Notes: generated by a model from the sequence alone, not told the origin. A DNA stretch of 64,000 bases from Mangrovibacter plantisponsor (GCF_003182475.1 NZ_QGTS01000002.1:1-64000), one strand, 5' to 3'. Positions 48,348 through 57,636 are shown, counted from the first letter of the stretch. Numbers and translations are program-made.

Positions 48348-49661
48348 ATGAAAGAACTTACCTCGACCCTGCCTGAGGATAGCCTGCCTGGCGTGAAAGG
48401 TTACCAGGGCACAGCCAGCCAGCCGGTAGTGGTAACCCGGCTGCGTTGGGGCATCATCCTGCTGCTGTTACTGGCGGCAATAGTGAACTACCTTGACCGG
48501 GCGAATCTGAGTATTGCCAATACTACCATTGCGGCAGAATTTGGTTTCTCCCAAACAGAAATGGGCTTATTGCTCTCCGCGTTTCTCTGGCCTTATGCCC
48601 TTGCCAATCTACCAGCTGGCTGGCTGGTGGATAAATTTGGTCCCAAACGGATGTTTTCCTGGGCCTTGTGCCTGTGGTCCAGTTGTACTGTGCTGGCGGC
48701 ATTTGTAAATAGTTACAGCTTCTTTTATGGCCTGCGCATGATGCTGGGTGTGGCTGAATCACCGTTCTTCACTTCCGGGATTAAAATTACCCATCGCTGG
48801 TTTGGCGAAACAGAGCGTGGTTTGCCCACGGCTATTATCAACACCGGTTCGCAAATCGCCAACGCAGTGGCTCCGCCCATTCTGACTATTTTGTTACTCA
48901 GCTTTGGCTGGCGTGGCATGTTTGTAGGGATTGGATTAATGGGGCTGCCGTTACTGCTTGCCTGGTGGAAATTCTACCGTGACCCGGTGGCGCGCGAAGA
49001 TGCACTGATTCATGCCGGCCACACCACTGCCAGTAAAAATACCGGGAAAACCACCAGTTGGGGCAGCCTGTTCCGTCATCCCACCACCTGGTTTATGGTG
49101 ATTGGTAACTTTTCAATCATGTTTACCATTTGGGTATACCTGACCTGGTTGCCTGGCTACCTGGAAAAATCGCTCGGGTTCAGCCTGAAAGCAACCGGCT
49201 GGATTGCCTCTATTCCTTTCCTGGCGGGTATTCTTGGTGTGCTGGTGGGCGGCACTCTGTCTGACTGGCTGGTACGCCGCAGGGTTAAACCTATTACTTC
49301 CCGTAAAGTGCCGATTGTTTTAGGTGCCGCACTGGCCGCCTGCTTTGTTGGCCCTATTCCGTTTGTCAGCAGCACACCTCTGGCAATTGGTTTGTTATCG
49401 CTGGGGTATTTCTGTTCCCAGATGCCGCAAGGCGCACTGTGGACGCTGGCAACTGATATTGCTCCAAAGGACCAGGTTGCTTCACTCGGTGCTATTCAGA
49501 ACTTTGGGGGTTTTCTGGGGGCGGCAATGGCTCCGATTGTTACCGGGGTTATTCTGGATGCCACAGGTAAATTTACTAATGTCTTTCTGTTAGGCGCAGC
49601 TTTGCTGATGCTGGGCGCTATCAGTTTTGGGGTATTTGTTCGCAAACCACTCGGTCAGTAA
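48348..49661 (+). CDS. MFS transporter, anion:cation symporter family
   Basis: 437 residues with 12 hydrophobic helices and the GudP/DgoT/ExuT-type signatures: NYLDRANLSIA, WLVDKFGPKRMF and the long central loop. Members carry hexuronates, aldarates or other sugar acids in symport with protons. A cytoplasmic N-terminal tail of about 30 residues is longer than usual. Third gene of the operon begun by the HTH-kinase fusion, presumably importing its substrate. A terminator follows. Confidence 0.9.
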   Translation: MKELTSTLPEDSLPGVKGYQGTASQPVVVTRLRWGIILLLLLAAIVNYLDRANLSIANTTIAAEFGFSQTEMGLLLSAFLWPYALANLPAGWLVDKFGPKRMFSWALCLWSSCTVLAAFVNSYSFFYGLRMMLGVAESPFFTSGIKITHRWFGETERGLPTAIINTGSQIANAVAPPILTILLLSFGWRGMFVGIGLMGLPLLLAWWKFYRDPVAREDALIHAGHTTASKNTGKTTSWGSLFRHPTTWFMVIGNFSIMFTIWVYLTWLPGYLEKSLGFSLKATGWIASIPFLAGILGVLVGGTLSDWLVRRRVKPITSRKVPIVLGAALAACFVGPIPFVSSTPLAIGLLSLGYFCSQMPQGALWTLATDIAPKDQVASLGAIQNFGGFLGAAMAPIVTGVILDATGKFTNVFLLGAALLMLGAISFGVFVRKPLGQ

Positions 49662-49680
49662 CGCCACATTTTTCCTCCTT

Positions 49681-49714
49681 GCCTGCCAGTATGTTTGTAC
49701 TGGCGGGCTTTTTT
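49681..49714 (+). terminator. Terminator of the kinase-lyase-MFS operon
   Basis: GCCTGCCAGTA / TACTGGCGGGC stem (one wobble) with TGTTTG loop and six T. Confidence 0.9.
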
Positions 49715-50095
49715 ATGTTTGTACGCCTGCCTGGTGTACACGAAACTGGTGATTGCATGAACATCATAAAAAAATACAGGCTTATTGCACTATTGATATG
49801 GGAAAACTCAAAGCGGCATTAACAATGTGATGAAAATATATTCTTTAGCCTGAATCATGCGGTTTTTCTTGTTATTTAACCCCGATTTTGCAGAGCCAAA
49901 TCTTCAGTTAATATTTAATTTGTGCTTAGTTGTAAAAAATAAAAATCACCTACTAATATTGATTGTTGTTGGTTGAAAACTACAGGATTAATATCGACGG
50001 GCAAGTGGCTTATTCGTAAAAATTCTGAATGGTTCTTGCTGGCGCAAAATAGCTCCAGTTATGAGTGTTCAGGGATAACAATAAATGGAATGAAA
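49715..50095. other. AT-rich leader of the omptin gene
   Basis: About 380 bp, AT-rich, without a credible gene; a frame reading into the omptin from 49973 is in phase but lacks a ribosome-binding site and would mask the signal peptide. No clear PhoP box was identified. Confidence 0.4.
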
Positions 50096-51028
50096 ATGAA
50101 AAAACAAACAATAGTTGCGTTAATGGCAGTGTCTTTCTCTGGTGTCGCTGTGGCGGATATGAACCCGGGAATGCCAGACTTCTCACCGGAAAGTGTCTCC
50201 GTGGCGGCTTCCATGGGGTACCTGGGGGGTGAGTCCCATGAACTGGTTTATGATGGTGGTCGCAAAGTCAGCCAGCTAGACTGGAAGATAAAAAATGCGG
50301 CAATTATCAAAGGCGATATCTCCTGGGATGCTTATAGCTGGCTTACCCTGAATGCCCGTGGCTGGAGCACACTGGCCTCTGGCTCTGGTCATATGGACGA
50401 TTATGACTGGCTCAATGATAACCAGTCTGGCTGGACCGACCATTCCAGCCATGAAAATACCAACCTGAATTATGCCAATGAATTTGACCTGAACCTTAAA
50501 GGCTGGATACTGCGTGGCGAAACCTACAAAGTAGGGGCGATAGCAGGTTACCAGCAAACCCGCTTTAGCTGGACAGCATTTGGTGGGGATTATAATTACG
50601 ACAACGGTACCAATGTCGGGAGTTTCACGCCTGGTGAAAGAGGAATTGGTTACCAGCAGCGTTTCTCCATGCCATATATTGGCCTGGTTGGGCAATACCG
50701 TTACCAGAACTTTGAAGTCAATGGCGCGTTTAAATTCAGTGGCTGGGTTAAGTCAAAAGATAACGACGAGCATTACATGCGTGACCTGACTTTCCGTGAT
50801 AACGGCGGCCACAGCAATTATTACGGAGTGGCAATGGATGTCGGGTACTACGTAACACCGAATGCCAAAGTATTTGCTGAATTTGCCTGGAACAAATATG
50901 AAGAAGGGAAGGGTGGTACAGAAATGATTGACCGGGATACCGGTACTCATGACTATTTTGATGGCGATGCCGCCGGGTTGAAAAATAAAAACTACACGGC
51001 GACAGTGGGCCTGCAATACCGCTTCTGA
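50096..51028 (+). CDS. Omptin-family outer-membrane aspartyl-type protease
   Basis: Beta-barrel protease of the OmpT/OmpP/PgtE/Pla/Kop family, 310 residues from ATG 50096, with a signal peptide 1-20 (VAVA-D). Catalytic pairs are conserved: two aspartates in GHMDDYDW and the Asp-His pair in NDEHYM. Typical barrel motifs [31 protein letters not shown] and the terminal aromatic YRF are present. Omptins cleave antimicrobial peptides and host proteins between basic residues and need rough LPS. It is not part of the E. coli order here. The nearest spaced GGA supports this Met over that at 50090. Confidence 0.94.
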   Translation: MKKQTIVALMAVSFSGVAVADMNPGMPDFSPESVSVAASMGYLGGESHELVYDGGRKVSQLDWKIKNAAIIKGDISWDAYSWLTLNARGWSTLASGSGHMDDYDWLNDNQSGWTDHSSHENTNLNYANEFDLNLKGWILRGETYKVGAIAGYQQTRFSWTAFGGDYNYDNGTNVGSFTPGERGIGYQQRFSMPYIGLVGQYRYQNFEVNGAFKFSGWVKSKDNDEHYMRDLTFRDNGGHSNYYGVAMDVGYYVTPNAKVFAEFAWNKYEEGKGGTEMIDRDTGTHDYFDGDAAGLKNKNYTATVGLQYRF

Positions 51029-51034
51029 CACCTG

Positions 51035-51070
51035 CACACCGGGTAACCATGCCCGGTGTGTTTTCTCTTT
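51035..51070 (+). terminator. Terminator of the omptin gene
   Basis: Perfect 9-bp stem CACACCGGG / CCCGGTGTG, 8-base loop, then TTTTCTCTTTT. Confidence 0.88.
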
Positions 51071-51299
51071 TCTGGGTTCCCTCGCCGTTATGGCCTTCCT
51101 TGCTGTTTCTGAATAAACCCCGCACAAAAAAACACCATCACGCTGCTTTAATGAGCATTCGGTGTATGACAACCATTAATTAATTGTCAGAGATTGTCAC
51201 AAAGCGCTATCACTGCTTAACTTGCGGGCGCGCAGACGATAAAATTTGCGTTAAACCGATTGGCAGGATCTGCAACCAGGCCTGTGTCAGAGAAAAAGT

Positions 51300-51560
51300 A
51301 TGTTTCGAAGAAAAGTAAAATATACGGCTGTTGATAAGATGCTGTCGAAGCTCCTGCAAAAACAGGGGCTCAGTAAAAAAGAAGCGTTCAGGCTGATTGA
51401 AAAAGACGTGTACGCCAGTGGCGAGGAAGAAGCCGCAACCAGTGCCCCCCAGGAAGAGGCCGATTATCCACCGGTCAGCCTGGATGTCACTTTCGAATTG
51501 CGTGAACTGCAATTACGGCGGGTACTGCTGGCCCGGCGAATAAAAGAAGGGAAACTGTAG
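51300..51560 (+). CDS. Small hypothetical protein
   Basis: 86 residues, no signal peptide or membrane helix. The first 40 residues are basic and helical (MFRRKVKYTAVDKMLSKLLQ, then SKKEAFRLIEKDVY). A short acidic/alanine-rich linker (EEEAATSAPQEEA) follows and then a second helix rich in Leu and Arg (FELRELQLRRVLLARRIKEG). Composition and codon use look protein-like, but no family was recognised. GAGAAA weakly serves as ribosome-binding site. It is convergent with the GntR gene. Confidence 0.6.
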   Translation: MFRRKVKYTAVDKMLSKLLQKQGLSKKEAFRLIEKDVYASGEEEAATSAPQEEADYPPVSLDVTFELRELQLRRVLLARRIKEGKL

Positions 51561-51640
51561 CGTTTTTTTGCTCTTCAGGCGTGCGCGTCACCGGGCGTTC
51601 TGGAGGGCTGCACGCCACCCACTATTCAGCTTTGCCACTC

Positions 51641-52396
51641 TTACGTTGGTGTTGTGCGGGTATGAAAGGGTGCCCAGTCTGTATCGGAACCAGACCCGAC
51701 AGCCACATCAATACACAATGCATCATAGCGCCAGTATTCATGGTCACAGTCAATAATGCGCCCGTACTGGTCGCGGTTAGTTCGGTCAATAAACAAGCCC
51801 GGGCTGCCCGGTGAAACATGCAGTCGCCCCGCCGCAAAAGCCGGAAGTGGCCCGGGGAACACGGTAAAACGCACACCACCGTAGTGCAGGCCATAATCAC
51901 GTTGGTATAAATCAGTTAATGAGCCGGTCAAATCTTTCTCTAATAGCCCCGGAAAATAACCTGGGTTAAGGGAGTTTTCGACATACAACACGGCGCGCCC
52001 GTCAATATGGCGCAGGCGGCGGATACAAATTATCTCGCTGCCGGGTGCAATACCTAACTGGTGAGCGACATCACTACTGGCGGGTTGCAGGCCCGCACTA
52101 ATCAGTTCGGTACAGGTGTGGCGCCCCTGTGCCTGAGCCATTTCGCGAAAGTGGGAGTGGTGCAGTGGGTTGTAAACTAACCGGGGCGGGGCAATAAACC
52201 AGCCACGGCGCACTTCGCGGTAAATCACACCCTGTGCTTCTAACTGGCGCAGCGCTTCACGCAGCGTGATACGGGTAGTCATAAACTGCTGGCTTAACGT
52301 GCGCTCAGACGGCAAACGCCGGTCTTCGTCAAACTCACCACACTGAATGCGTTCTGCCAGTGCTTCACAAATCACTTCGACGGTTTTCTTCGCCAT
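51641..52396 (-). CDS. GntR-family (HutC/UTRA) regulator
   Basis: 251 residues from the ATG at 52396, preceded by GGGGAAA; the frame runs 33 codons further upstream without homology. N-terminal GntR winged HTH (VICEALAERIQCGEFDEDRRLPSERTLSQQF, TTRITLREALRQLEAQG) and C-terminal UTRA ligand-binding domain (GSEIICIRRLRHIDGRAVLYVENSLNPGYFPG). It resembles PhnF/PhnR-type regulators of phosphonate uptake. It is divergent from the ABC operon, with a GntR-type palindrome between them, so it very likely controls that operon. Confidence 0.9.
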   Translation of the reverse strand: MAKKTVEVICEALAERIQCGEFDEDRRLPSERTLSQQFMTTRITLREALRQLEAQGVIYREVRRGWFIAPPRLVYNPLHHSHFREMAQAQGRHTCTELISAGLQPASSDVAHQLGIAPGSEIICIRRLRHIDGRAVLYVENSLNPGYFPGLLEKDLTGSLTDLYQRDYGLHYGGVRFTVFPGPLPAFAAGRLHVSPGSPGLFIDRTNRDQYGRIIDCDHEYWRYDALCIDVAVGSGSDTDWAPFHTRTTPT

Positions 52397-52589
52397 TTTC
52401 CCCAGCCTTAAAAATGTGCCAAATAGCCAAAATAGTGCATACCCTGACCCACGGATTAACGCCAGCCTGGAAACAACTTGCTGCCAGACTGTCATGTTTC
52501 TGTAATAAAACGTTTATAAATCAGAGAGAAGCTCCAGTCTCCTAATTCGTTGTTCTGCTTTGGCCTGTGTTTTGCAACAACGATTTTGC

Positions 52590-52601
52590 TGGACTAGTCC
52601 A
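52590..52601. promoter_or_regulatory. GntR-type operator
   Basis: TGGACTAGTCCA, a perfect 12-bp palindrome 31 bp upstream of the binding-protein start and in the divergent region with the GntR regulator. HutC-subfamily GntR proteins bind palindromes of this shape with a central CTAG. Its position close to the start codon fits repression. Confidence 0.65.
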
Positions 52602-52632
52602 ATAACAACCACATCACTGGAGCATAGCATTT

Positions 52633-53694
52633 ATGAAACGCATGTATGTATCTTTGTTAGCCAGTACATTGCTCGTGGCGTTGCAGGTAGCCAATGTCCA
52701 TGCGGCAGATTTGAGTGCGCTGGAAAAAGCCGCAAAGAGTGAAGGCGAAGTGAATAGCGTGGGTATGCCCGACAGTTGGGCAAACTGGAAAGGTACCTGG
52801 GCAGATATGCTGTCTAAATATGGCCTGAAGCATATGGATACGGACATGTCTTCGGCTCAGGAGTTAGCCAAGTTTGCAGCAGAAAAAGAAAATGCAACTG
52901 CCGATATCGGTGATGTGGGGATCTCTTTTGGCCCAATCGCGGTAAAACAGGGTTTGGCTCTGCCGTATAAACCCAGCACCTGGGATCAGGTACCGGCCTG
53001 GGCGAAAGATAAAGATGGCTACTGGGCAGTGGCATACACTGGCACTATTGCGTTTATTATTGATAAACAACAAGTAAAAGATGCGCCTCACAGCTGGGCA
53101 GACCTGAAAAAAGGTAAGTACGTTGTGGATATCGGTGATGTTGGGGTTGCTTCTCAGGCCGCGTCTGGCGTGCTGGCAGCTAACTACGCACTGGGTGGTG
53201 ATGAGAAGAACCTCAAACCTGCTCTGGCATTTTTTGCTGAGCTGGCAAAACAAGGGCGCCTGGGTGTAACAGATCCAACCATTGCCAACATTGAAAAAGG
53301 CGAAGTCCAGGTTGGGGTCGTGTGGGACTTCAACGGCCTGAACTACCGCAAACAAATCGACCCGAAACGCTTCGAAGTGGTTATCCCCTCAGATGGTTCC
53401 GTTACTTCGGGTTATACCACCATCATCAATAAATACGGCAAGCACCCGAATGCAGCCAAACTGACCCGCGAATATATCTTCTCTGACGCGGGGCAGATAA
53501 ACCTTGCCCGTGGTTTTGCCCGCCCGATCCGTGCTGAGCATTTGACTTACCCGGCAGACGTGAAAGATCAAATGCTGCCAGACAGCGAATATAAAAATGC
53601 CCGCCCGATTGCCGACCAGCAGGCCTGGGAAAAGAGCGCCAAAATGCTGCCGCGTCTGTGGCAGGAAAACGTCATGATCAACATGCAGCAATAA
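52633..53694 (+). CDS. ABC substrate-binding protein (iron/AEP-type fold)
   Basis: Periplasmic binding protein, 353 residues with a 24-residue signal peptide (VHA-A). The fold is that of the FbpA/AfuA/PhnS class (residues around ADIGDVGISFGP, GYWAVAYTGTIAFIID, VVWDFNGLNYRK). It is first in a five-gene operon with two PotB/PotC-type permeases, an ATPase and a phosphatase-superfamily enzyme, under GntR control. That context favours an organophosphate or phosphonate ligand rather than iron; the iron-binding tyrosine pair is not obvious. Confidence 0.88.
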   Translation: MKRMYVSLLASTLLVALQVANVHAADLSALEKAAKSEGEVNSVGMPDSWANWKGTWADMLSKYGLKHMDTDMSSAQELAKFAAEKENATADIGDVGISFGPIAVKQGLALPYKPSTWDQVPAWAKDKDGYWAVAYTGTIAFIIDKQQVKDAPHSWADLKKGKYVVDIGDVGVASQAASGVLAANYALGGDEKNLKPALAFFAELAKQGRLGVTDPTIANIEKGEVQVGVVWDFNGLNYRKQIDPKRFEVVIPSDGSVTSGYTTIINKYGKHPNAAKLTREYIFSDAGQINLARGFARPIRAEHLTYPADVKDQMLPDSEYKNARPIADQQAWEKSAKMLPRLWQENVMINMQQ

Positions 53695-53707
53695 GTTTGA
53701 GGGCGGT

Positions 53708-54526
53708 ATGAAAACGATTCTGGTTATCCTCGATGGCCTGAGCAACCAGGTGGCATCACATGCGATGGGCTACCTGCAAGCAGAATGCGCCGAGGGAAAA
53801 GGGCAGGTTTATTCGCTGACCTGTGAACTGCCGTCGTTATCCCGCCCACTTTATGAGTGCATTCTCACCGGCGTTCCGCCGGTGAGAAGTGGCATCATTC
53901 ATAATGGGGTGAGTCGGCTGAGCCGTGAACAGAGTATCTTTCATTACGCGCGTGCTGCAGGGTTAACCACTGCGGCCGCGGCTTACCACTGGGTCAGTGA
54001 GTTGTACAACCGTACACCCTTCGACCCGGCGCGCGACCGCCATGTGCAGGACCCAACACTCCCTGTGCAGTATGGCCATTTTTATTCTGATGACACCTAC
54101 CCAGATTCACACTTGTTTGAAGATGCAGAGAGCCTGCGCCTGAGCCATGACCCGGATTTTCTGTTGATTCACCCAATGAACATTGATGACGCCGGGCACA
54201 AATTTGGCCTTTCATCGCCGCAATACCGTAACAAAGCCCGTTTTGCAGACGGTTATTTATCCCACTGGATGCCTGTCTGGCTTGCTGAAGGCTACCAGGT
54301 TTTGGTCACTGCTGACCACGGGATGAATGATGACCGCAGCCATGGCGGGATTCTGGAAGAAGAAACCTGTGTGCCTTTGTTTGTATTTGGTGACGGGTTC
54401 TCAAAACTTCCTGATTTAACCATTCCCCAAAGCACTTTGTGCGGCACTGTTTGTGAATTACTGGGGGTGGAGCACGATAAACCGGTTTGCCGTGCGTTGC
54501 TGGTACCGAAGCAGGAGTGGCACTAA
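53708..54526 (+). CDS. Alkaline-phosphatase-superfamily hydrolase
   Basis: 272 residues, no signal peptide, so it acts in the cytoplasm on imported substrate. Metal-site motifs are in superfamily order: LVILDGLSN near the N-terminus, a Ser/Thr nucleophile region around LPSLSRPLYECILTG, DDAGHKFG near 160, and TADHGMND with a following SHGG. Similar in outline to nucleotide pyrophosphatase/phosphodiesterase and phosphonoacetate-hydrolase families. It lies between the binding protein (13 bp gap) and the first permease (TAATG overlap), implying that it cleaves what the transporter brings in. Confidence 0.88.
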   Translation: MKTILVILDGLSNQVASHAMGYLQAECAEGKGQVYSLTCELPSLSRPLYECILTGVPPVRSGIIHNGVSRLSREQSIFHYARAAGLTTAAAAYHWVSELYNRTPFDPARDRHVQDPTLPVQYGHFYSDDTYPDSHLFEDAESLRLSHDPDFLLIHPMNIDDAGHKFGLSSPQYRNKARFADGYLSHWMPVWLAEGYQVLVTADHGMNDDRSHGGILEEETCVPLFVFGDGFSKLPDLTIPQSTLCGTVCELLGVEHDKPVCRALLVPKQEWH

Positions 54527-55368
54527 TGATGAGAGGAAAATGGCTTGCGTTACTGTGCCTGTTGCCATTTACGCTGTTTTACCTCGCGTTCCAGATTGCG
54601 CCCCTTATCTGGATTGTGGTGAACAGTTTCTGGAGCGACAGCATGGAGGCGTGGGGGCTGGGCAATTACCAGGACATTCTTACCTCGCCGTTTTACCAGC
54701 AGGCTATTACCAGCTCCTTGAAAATATCCATTTTATCAAGTTGTTATGGTCTGATTATTGCGCTGATTGGTGGCTACTCCCTGCACCAAATCGGTAATGG
54801 CAAGTTGCAGCGCATTATTATGTCATTCACCAATATGACCAGTAATTTTGCCGGTGTGCCTCTGGCGTTCGCCTTCATTATTTTACTGGGCCTGAACGGT
54901 TGTATCACACTGCTGCTACGCAAATATGGGTTGCTGGGCGATTTCCGGCTCTATTCCATTGACGGCATGATTCTGGTGTACACCTGGTTCCAAATTCCAC
55001 TTGGGCTATTACTGCTGTTTCCGGCGTTCGACGGCCTGAAAAAAGATTGGGAAGAAGCCAGTGCTCTGCTGGGTGCCAGCCGGATACGCTACTGGCTGCA
55101 TATTGGGCTGCCTGTACTGTCTCCCGCGCTGATTGGCACGTTTGTTATCTTGCTGGCAAACGCTTTGGGTGCTTATGCCACTATCTACGCACTGACTTCT
55201 GGCAACTTCAACGTTGTACCGGTGCGTATTGCCGCGCTGGTGTCCGGGGACATTTCCCTTGATCCCAATATGGGGAGTGCACTGGCGATGTTACTGGTTG
55301 TGCTGATGTCGGCGATCACGGTTATCCAGCAGTGGATCCAGCGCCGCAGTTACCTTAATGCGCGCTGA
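54526..55368 (+). CDS. ABC transporter permease (PotB/ThiP type), first
   Basis: 280 residues with six hydrophobic helices; coupling loop EEASALLGASRIRYWLHIGLP. The start overlaps the hydrolase stop (TAATG) with AGGAG well spaced; an in-frame ATG follows immediately. Forms the membrane pore with the next gene's product. Confidence 0.92.
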   Translation: MMRGKWLALLCLLPFTLFYLAFQIAPLIWIVVNSFWSDSMEAWGLGNYQDILTSPFYQQAITSSLKISILSSCYGLIIALIGGYSLHQIGNGKLQRIIMSFTNMTSNFAGVPLAFAFIILLGLNGCITLLLRKYGLLGDFRLYSIDGMILVYTWFQIPLGLLLLFPAFDGLKKDWEEASALLGASRIRYWLHIGLPVLSPALIGTFVILLANALGAYATIYALTSGNFNVVPVRIAALVSGDISLDPNMGSALAMLLVVLMSAITVIQQWIQRRSYLNAR

Positions 55369-55385
55369 ATCAAGGAGCGGTACCC

Positions 55386-56165
55386 ATGTCGAAAAGTGAA
55401 TATGTTTACCACCGTGTAGTGATTGGTTTGTTATTACTGATTCTTGTTGTCCCTTTACTGGCAACGCTGCTGTACGCGCTGGCAACTGAATGGGGCGCCA
55501 CTATTCTGCCCGATGGCCTGACTATTGAGTGGTTTTCGCAGTTGTGGCATGACCCACGTTTTCTGGCTGCGCTGGGGCGTTCGCTACTCATCTGTTTTGG
55601 TGCGCTGGTGTTTTCTTTTGTGCTGGTGCTGCCCGTCATGTTTGTGATTGCCTGGTACTTCCCGTTCCTGGGCAGCATCATGAACGTACTGATTTTGCTG
55701 CCTTTTGCCATCCCACCGGTTGTTTCTTCTGTGGGGTTATTGCAGCTCTATGCATCAGGCCCGCTGGTGCTTACCGGTACACCCTGGATACTTGTCGCCT
55801 GCTATTTCACGATAACCCTGCCGTTTATCTGGCGGGCTATCAGCAACAATATGCAGGCGGTGAATATCAAAGAACTGGTGAGTGCCGCAAACCTGCTGGG
55901 TGCCAGCACATTCCAGGCGGCGTTTCTGGTGGTGCTGCCTAACCTGCGTAAAGGGGCAATGGTTGCCGTATTGCTCTCGTTTTCTTTCCTGATAGGTGAG
56001 TTTGTGTTTGCCAACATTCTGGTGGGCACACGCTACGAAACGCTGCAGGTCTATCTCTACAACATGCGTAACGGCAGCGGTCACTTTACCAGTGCGCTGG
56101 TGATTTCCTATTTCTGTGTCGTGCTGTTGATTACCTGGCTTGCCAGTGCACTGAACCGTAAGTGA
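55386..56165 (+). CDS. ABC transporter permease (PotC type), second
   Basis: 259 residues, six hydrophobic helices; the coupling motif KELVSAANLLGASTFQAAFLVVLP is recognisable. It follows the first permease by 17 bp with CAAGGAG before the ATG and precedes the ATPase by 7 bp. Confidence 0.92.
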   Translation: MSKSEYVYHRVVIGLLLLILVVPLLATLLYALATEWGATILPDGLTIEWFSQLWHDPRFLAALGRSLLICFGALVFSFVLVLPVMFVIAWYFPFLGSIMNVLILLPFAIPPVVSSVGLLQLYASGPLVLTGTPWILVACYFTITLPFIWRAISNNMQAVNIKELVSAANLLGASTFQAAFLVVLPNLRKGAMVAVLLSFSFLIGEFVFANILVGTRYETLQVYLYNMRNGSGHFTSALVISYFCVVLLITWLASALNRK

Positions 56166-56172
56166 GGGCGTT

Positions 56173-57165
56173 ATGTCTTATTTAAAAGTTTCACAACTCA
56201 ATAAACACTATGGCCCAACCCGGGTATTTGAAAATATTGATTTCAGTGCGGATGAAGGTGAGTTTGTTACCTTACTTGGCCCCAGTGGTTGCGGTAAATC
56301 CACATTGTTGCGCTGTATTGCCGGGCTGACTGACCCGGACAGTGGCTCGGTGGAAGTTGCCGGGCAAAATATTGTGCCGCTTCCGCCGCAAAAACGCGCC
56401 ATTGGGATGGTGTTCCAGAGCTATGCGCTGTTCCCGAACATGACGGTGAAAAAGAATGTGGCGTTTGGCCTGAGAATGCAAAAAATCCCGGCCAGTGAAA
56501 TTGAACAACGCACGAACGAAGTGCTGGAGCTGGTTGAGTTATCTGCATACAGCCACCGCTTCCCACACCAGTTGTCTGGTGGGCAGTGCCAGCGTGTAGC
56601 CCTGGCCCGTTCGCTGGTTACCCGCCCACGTTTATTGTTGCTGGATGAACCGCTTTCGGCGCTGGACGCGCGCATCCGCCGCCATTTGCGTGAACAAATC
56701 CGGCGTATCCAGCAGGAGTTGCGCCTGACCACTCTGTTTGTCACCCACGACCAGGAAGAAGCGCTGACACTGTCAGACCGGATTATCCTGATGAACCAGG
56801 GCAATATTATTCAGAATGGCAGTGCCGAAACCCTGTACACCGAGCCTGCCGATTTATTCGCCGCGAATTTTATTGGCAACTACAACGTACTCAGTGCTCA
56901 GGATATGGCGCGTTTGAGCGGTATTGAACACCACGGGCAGTGTGCGTTACGCCCGGAATCCATCACCATTTGTGCCCCAGGACAGGGCATTCCTGCCACT
57001 ATTCTTGACCGCAGTTTACTGGGTAACGTGGTGCGCTACCGGGTGGTGGCGCAGGGTGTTGAATTACGCGTTGATGTACTGAACCGCAGTGTGGCTGACT
57101 TACTGTCAGACGGGCAGCAAGTTGCCATCACACTGGATCTCAGCACATTACGGGATGTGGCATGA
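56173..57165 (+). CDS. ABC transporter ATPase (PotA/FbpC type)
   Basis: 330 residues. Walker A GPSGCGKST, signature LSGGQCQRVALARSL, Walker B LLLLDEPLSALDA and switch histidine VTHDQEEAL. The C-terminal third is a TOBE/MOI-like regulatory domain (ALRPESITI, DRSLLGNVVRYRV). Last gene of the GntR-regulated uptake operon. Confidence 0.93.
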   Translation: MSYLKVSQLNKHYGPTRVFENIDFSADEGEFVTLLGPSGCGKSTLLRCIAGLTDPDSGSVEVAGQNIVPLPPQKRAIGMVFQSYALFPNMTVKKNVAFGLRMQKIPASEIEQRTNEVLELVELSAYSHRFPHQLSGGQCQRVALARSLVTRPRLLLLDEPLSALDARIRRHLREQIRRIQQELRLTTLFVTHDQEEALTLSDRIILMNQGNIIQNGSAETLYTEPADLFAANFIGNYNVLSAQDMARLSGIEHHGQCALRPESITICAPGQGIPATILDRSLLGNVVRYRVVAQGVELRVDVLNRSVADLLSDGQQVAITLDLSTLRDVA

Positions 57166-57177
57166 TTAAGTAATAAA

Positions 57178-57216
57178 TGCCTGTGCGCATACGTCTCATA
57201 CATCTGCGCACAGGCA
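57178..57216 (+). terminator. Stem-loop at the end of the ABC operon
   Basis: Perfect 12-bp stem TGCCTGTGCGCA / TGCGCACAGGCA with a 15-base loop, 12 bp after the ATPase stop. No T-run, so its action may need Rho or it protects the 3' end. Confidence 0.65.
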
Positions 57217-57344
57217 AACAGTCCGTTCAGCCATTAGCTGGTTATTGCCATTCATTTTTTGTGGGTTTATTCTTTGTTGGAAAAATAAGCAGAACAAACG
57301 GGTTGCTATTGCTTAGCCGTTCAATACCCCGGAGGTGTTCGCAT

Positions 57345-57521
57345 ATGTCATATACTCAGGGTCTGCGCCATTTTGGTGAACGACCAGTCCCCGTAAAATG
57401 CCCCAAATGCGCCCATATTGCCAACCAGCGCGCAGCCAAACTTCGTAAAAATACCCCGTTGAAATGCCCGCATTGTGGCCTGGAGTTTTTGCCTTCTCAA
57501 TGCCCACGAATTGGCGGTTGA
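57345..57521 (+). CDS. Small zinc-ribbon protein
   Basis: 58 residues from ATG 57345, where GGAGG is correctly spaced; the frame extends 56 codons upstream but without protein-like content. Two CxxC knuckles (CPKC and CPHC) about 25 residues apart define a single rubredoxin-like zinc ribbon, with basic residues between (AAKLRKNTPLK) that suggest nucleic-acid binding or a partner contact. No family name is given. It stands alone between the ABC operon and the chemoreceptor. Confidence 0.72.
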   Translation: MSYTQGLRHFGERPVPVKCPKCAHIANQRAAKLRKNTPLKCPHCGLEFLPSQCPRIGG

Positions 57522-57636
57522 TAAAGCCTGGGCGGCCGGTTGTTGCGCTCCGTCATAAAAAAATAATACCGGTGAAGCAGCAGTGAAACAGTAATGAGAA
57601 GGGAGTCACCCTTTTGCCCCTGAAACGATTTAGTGG

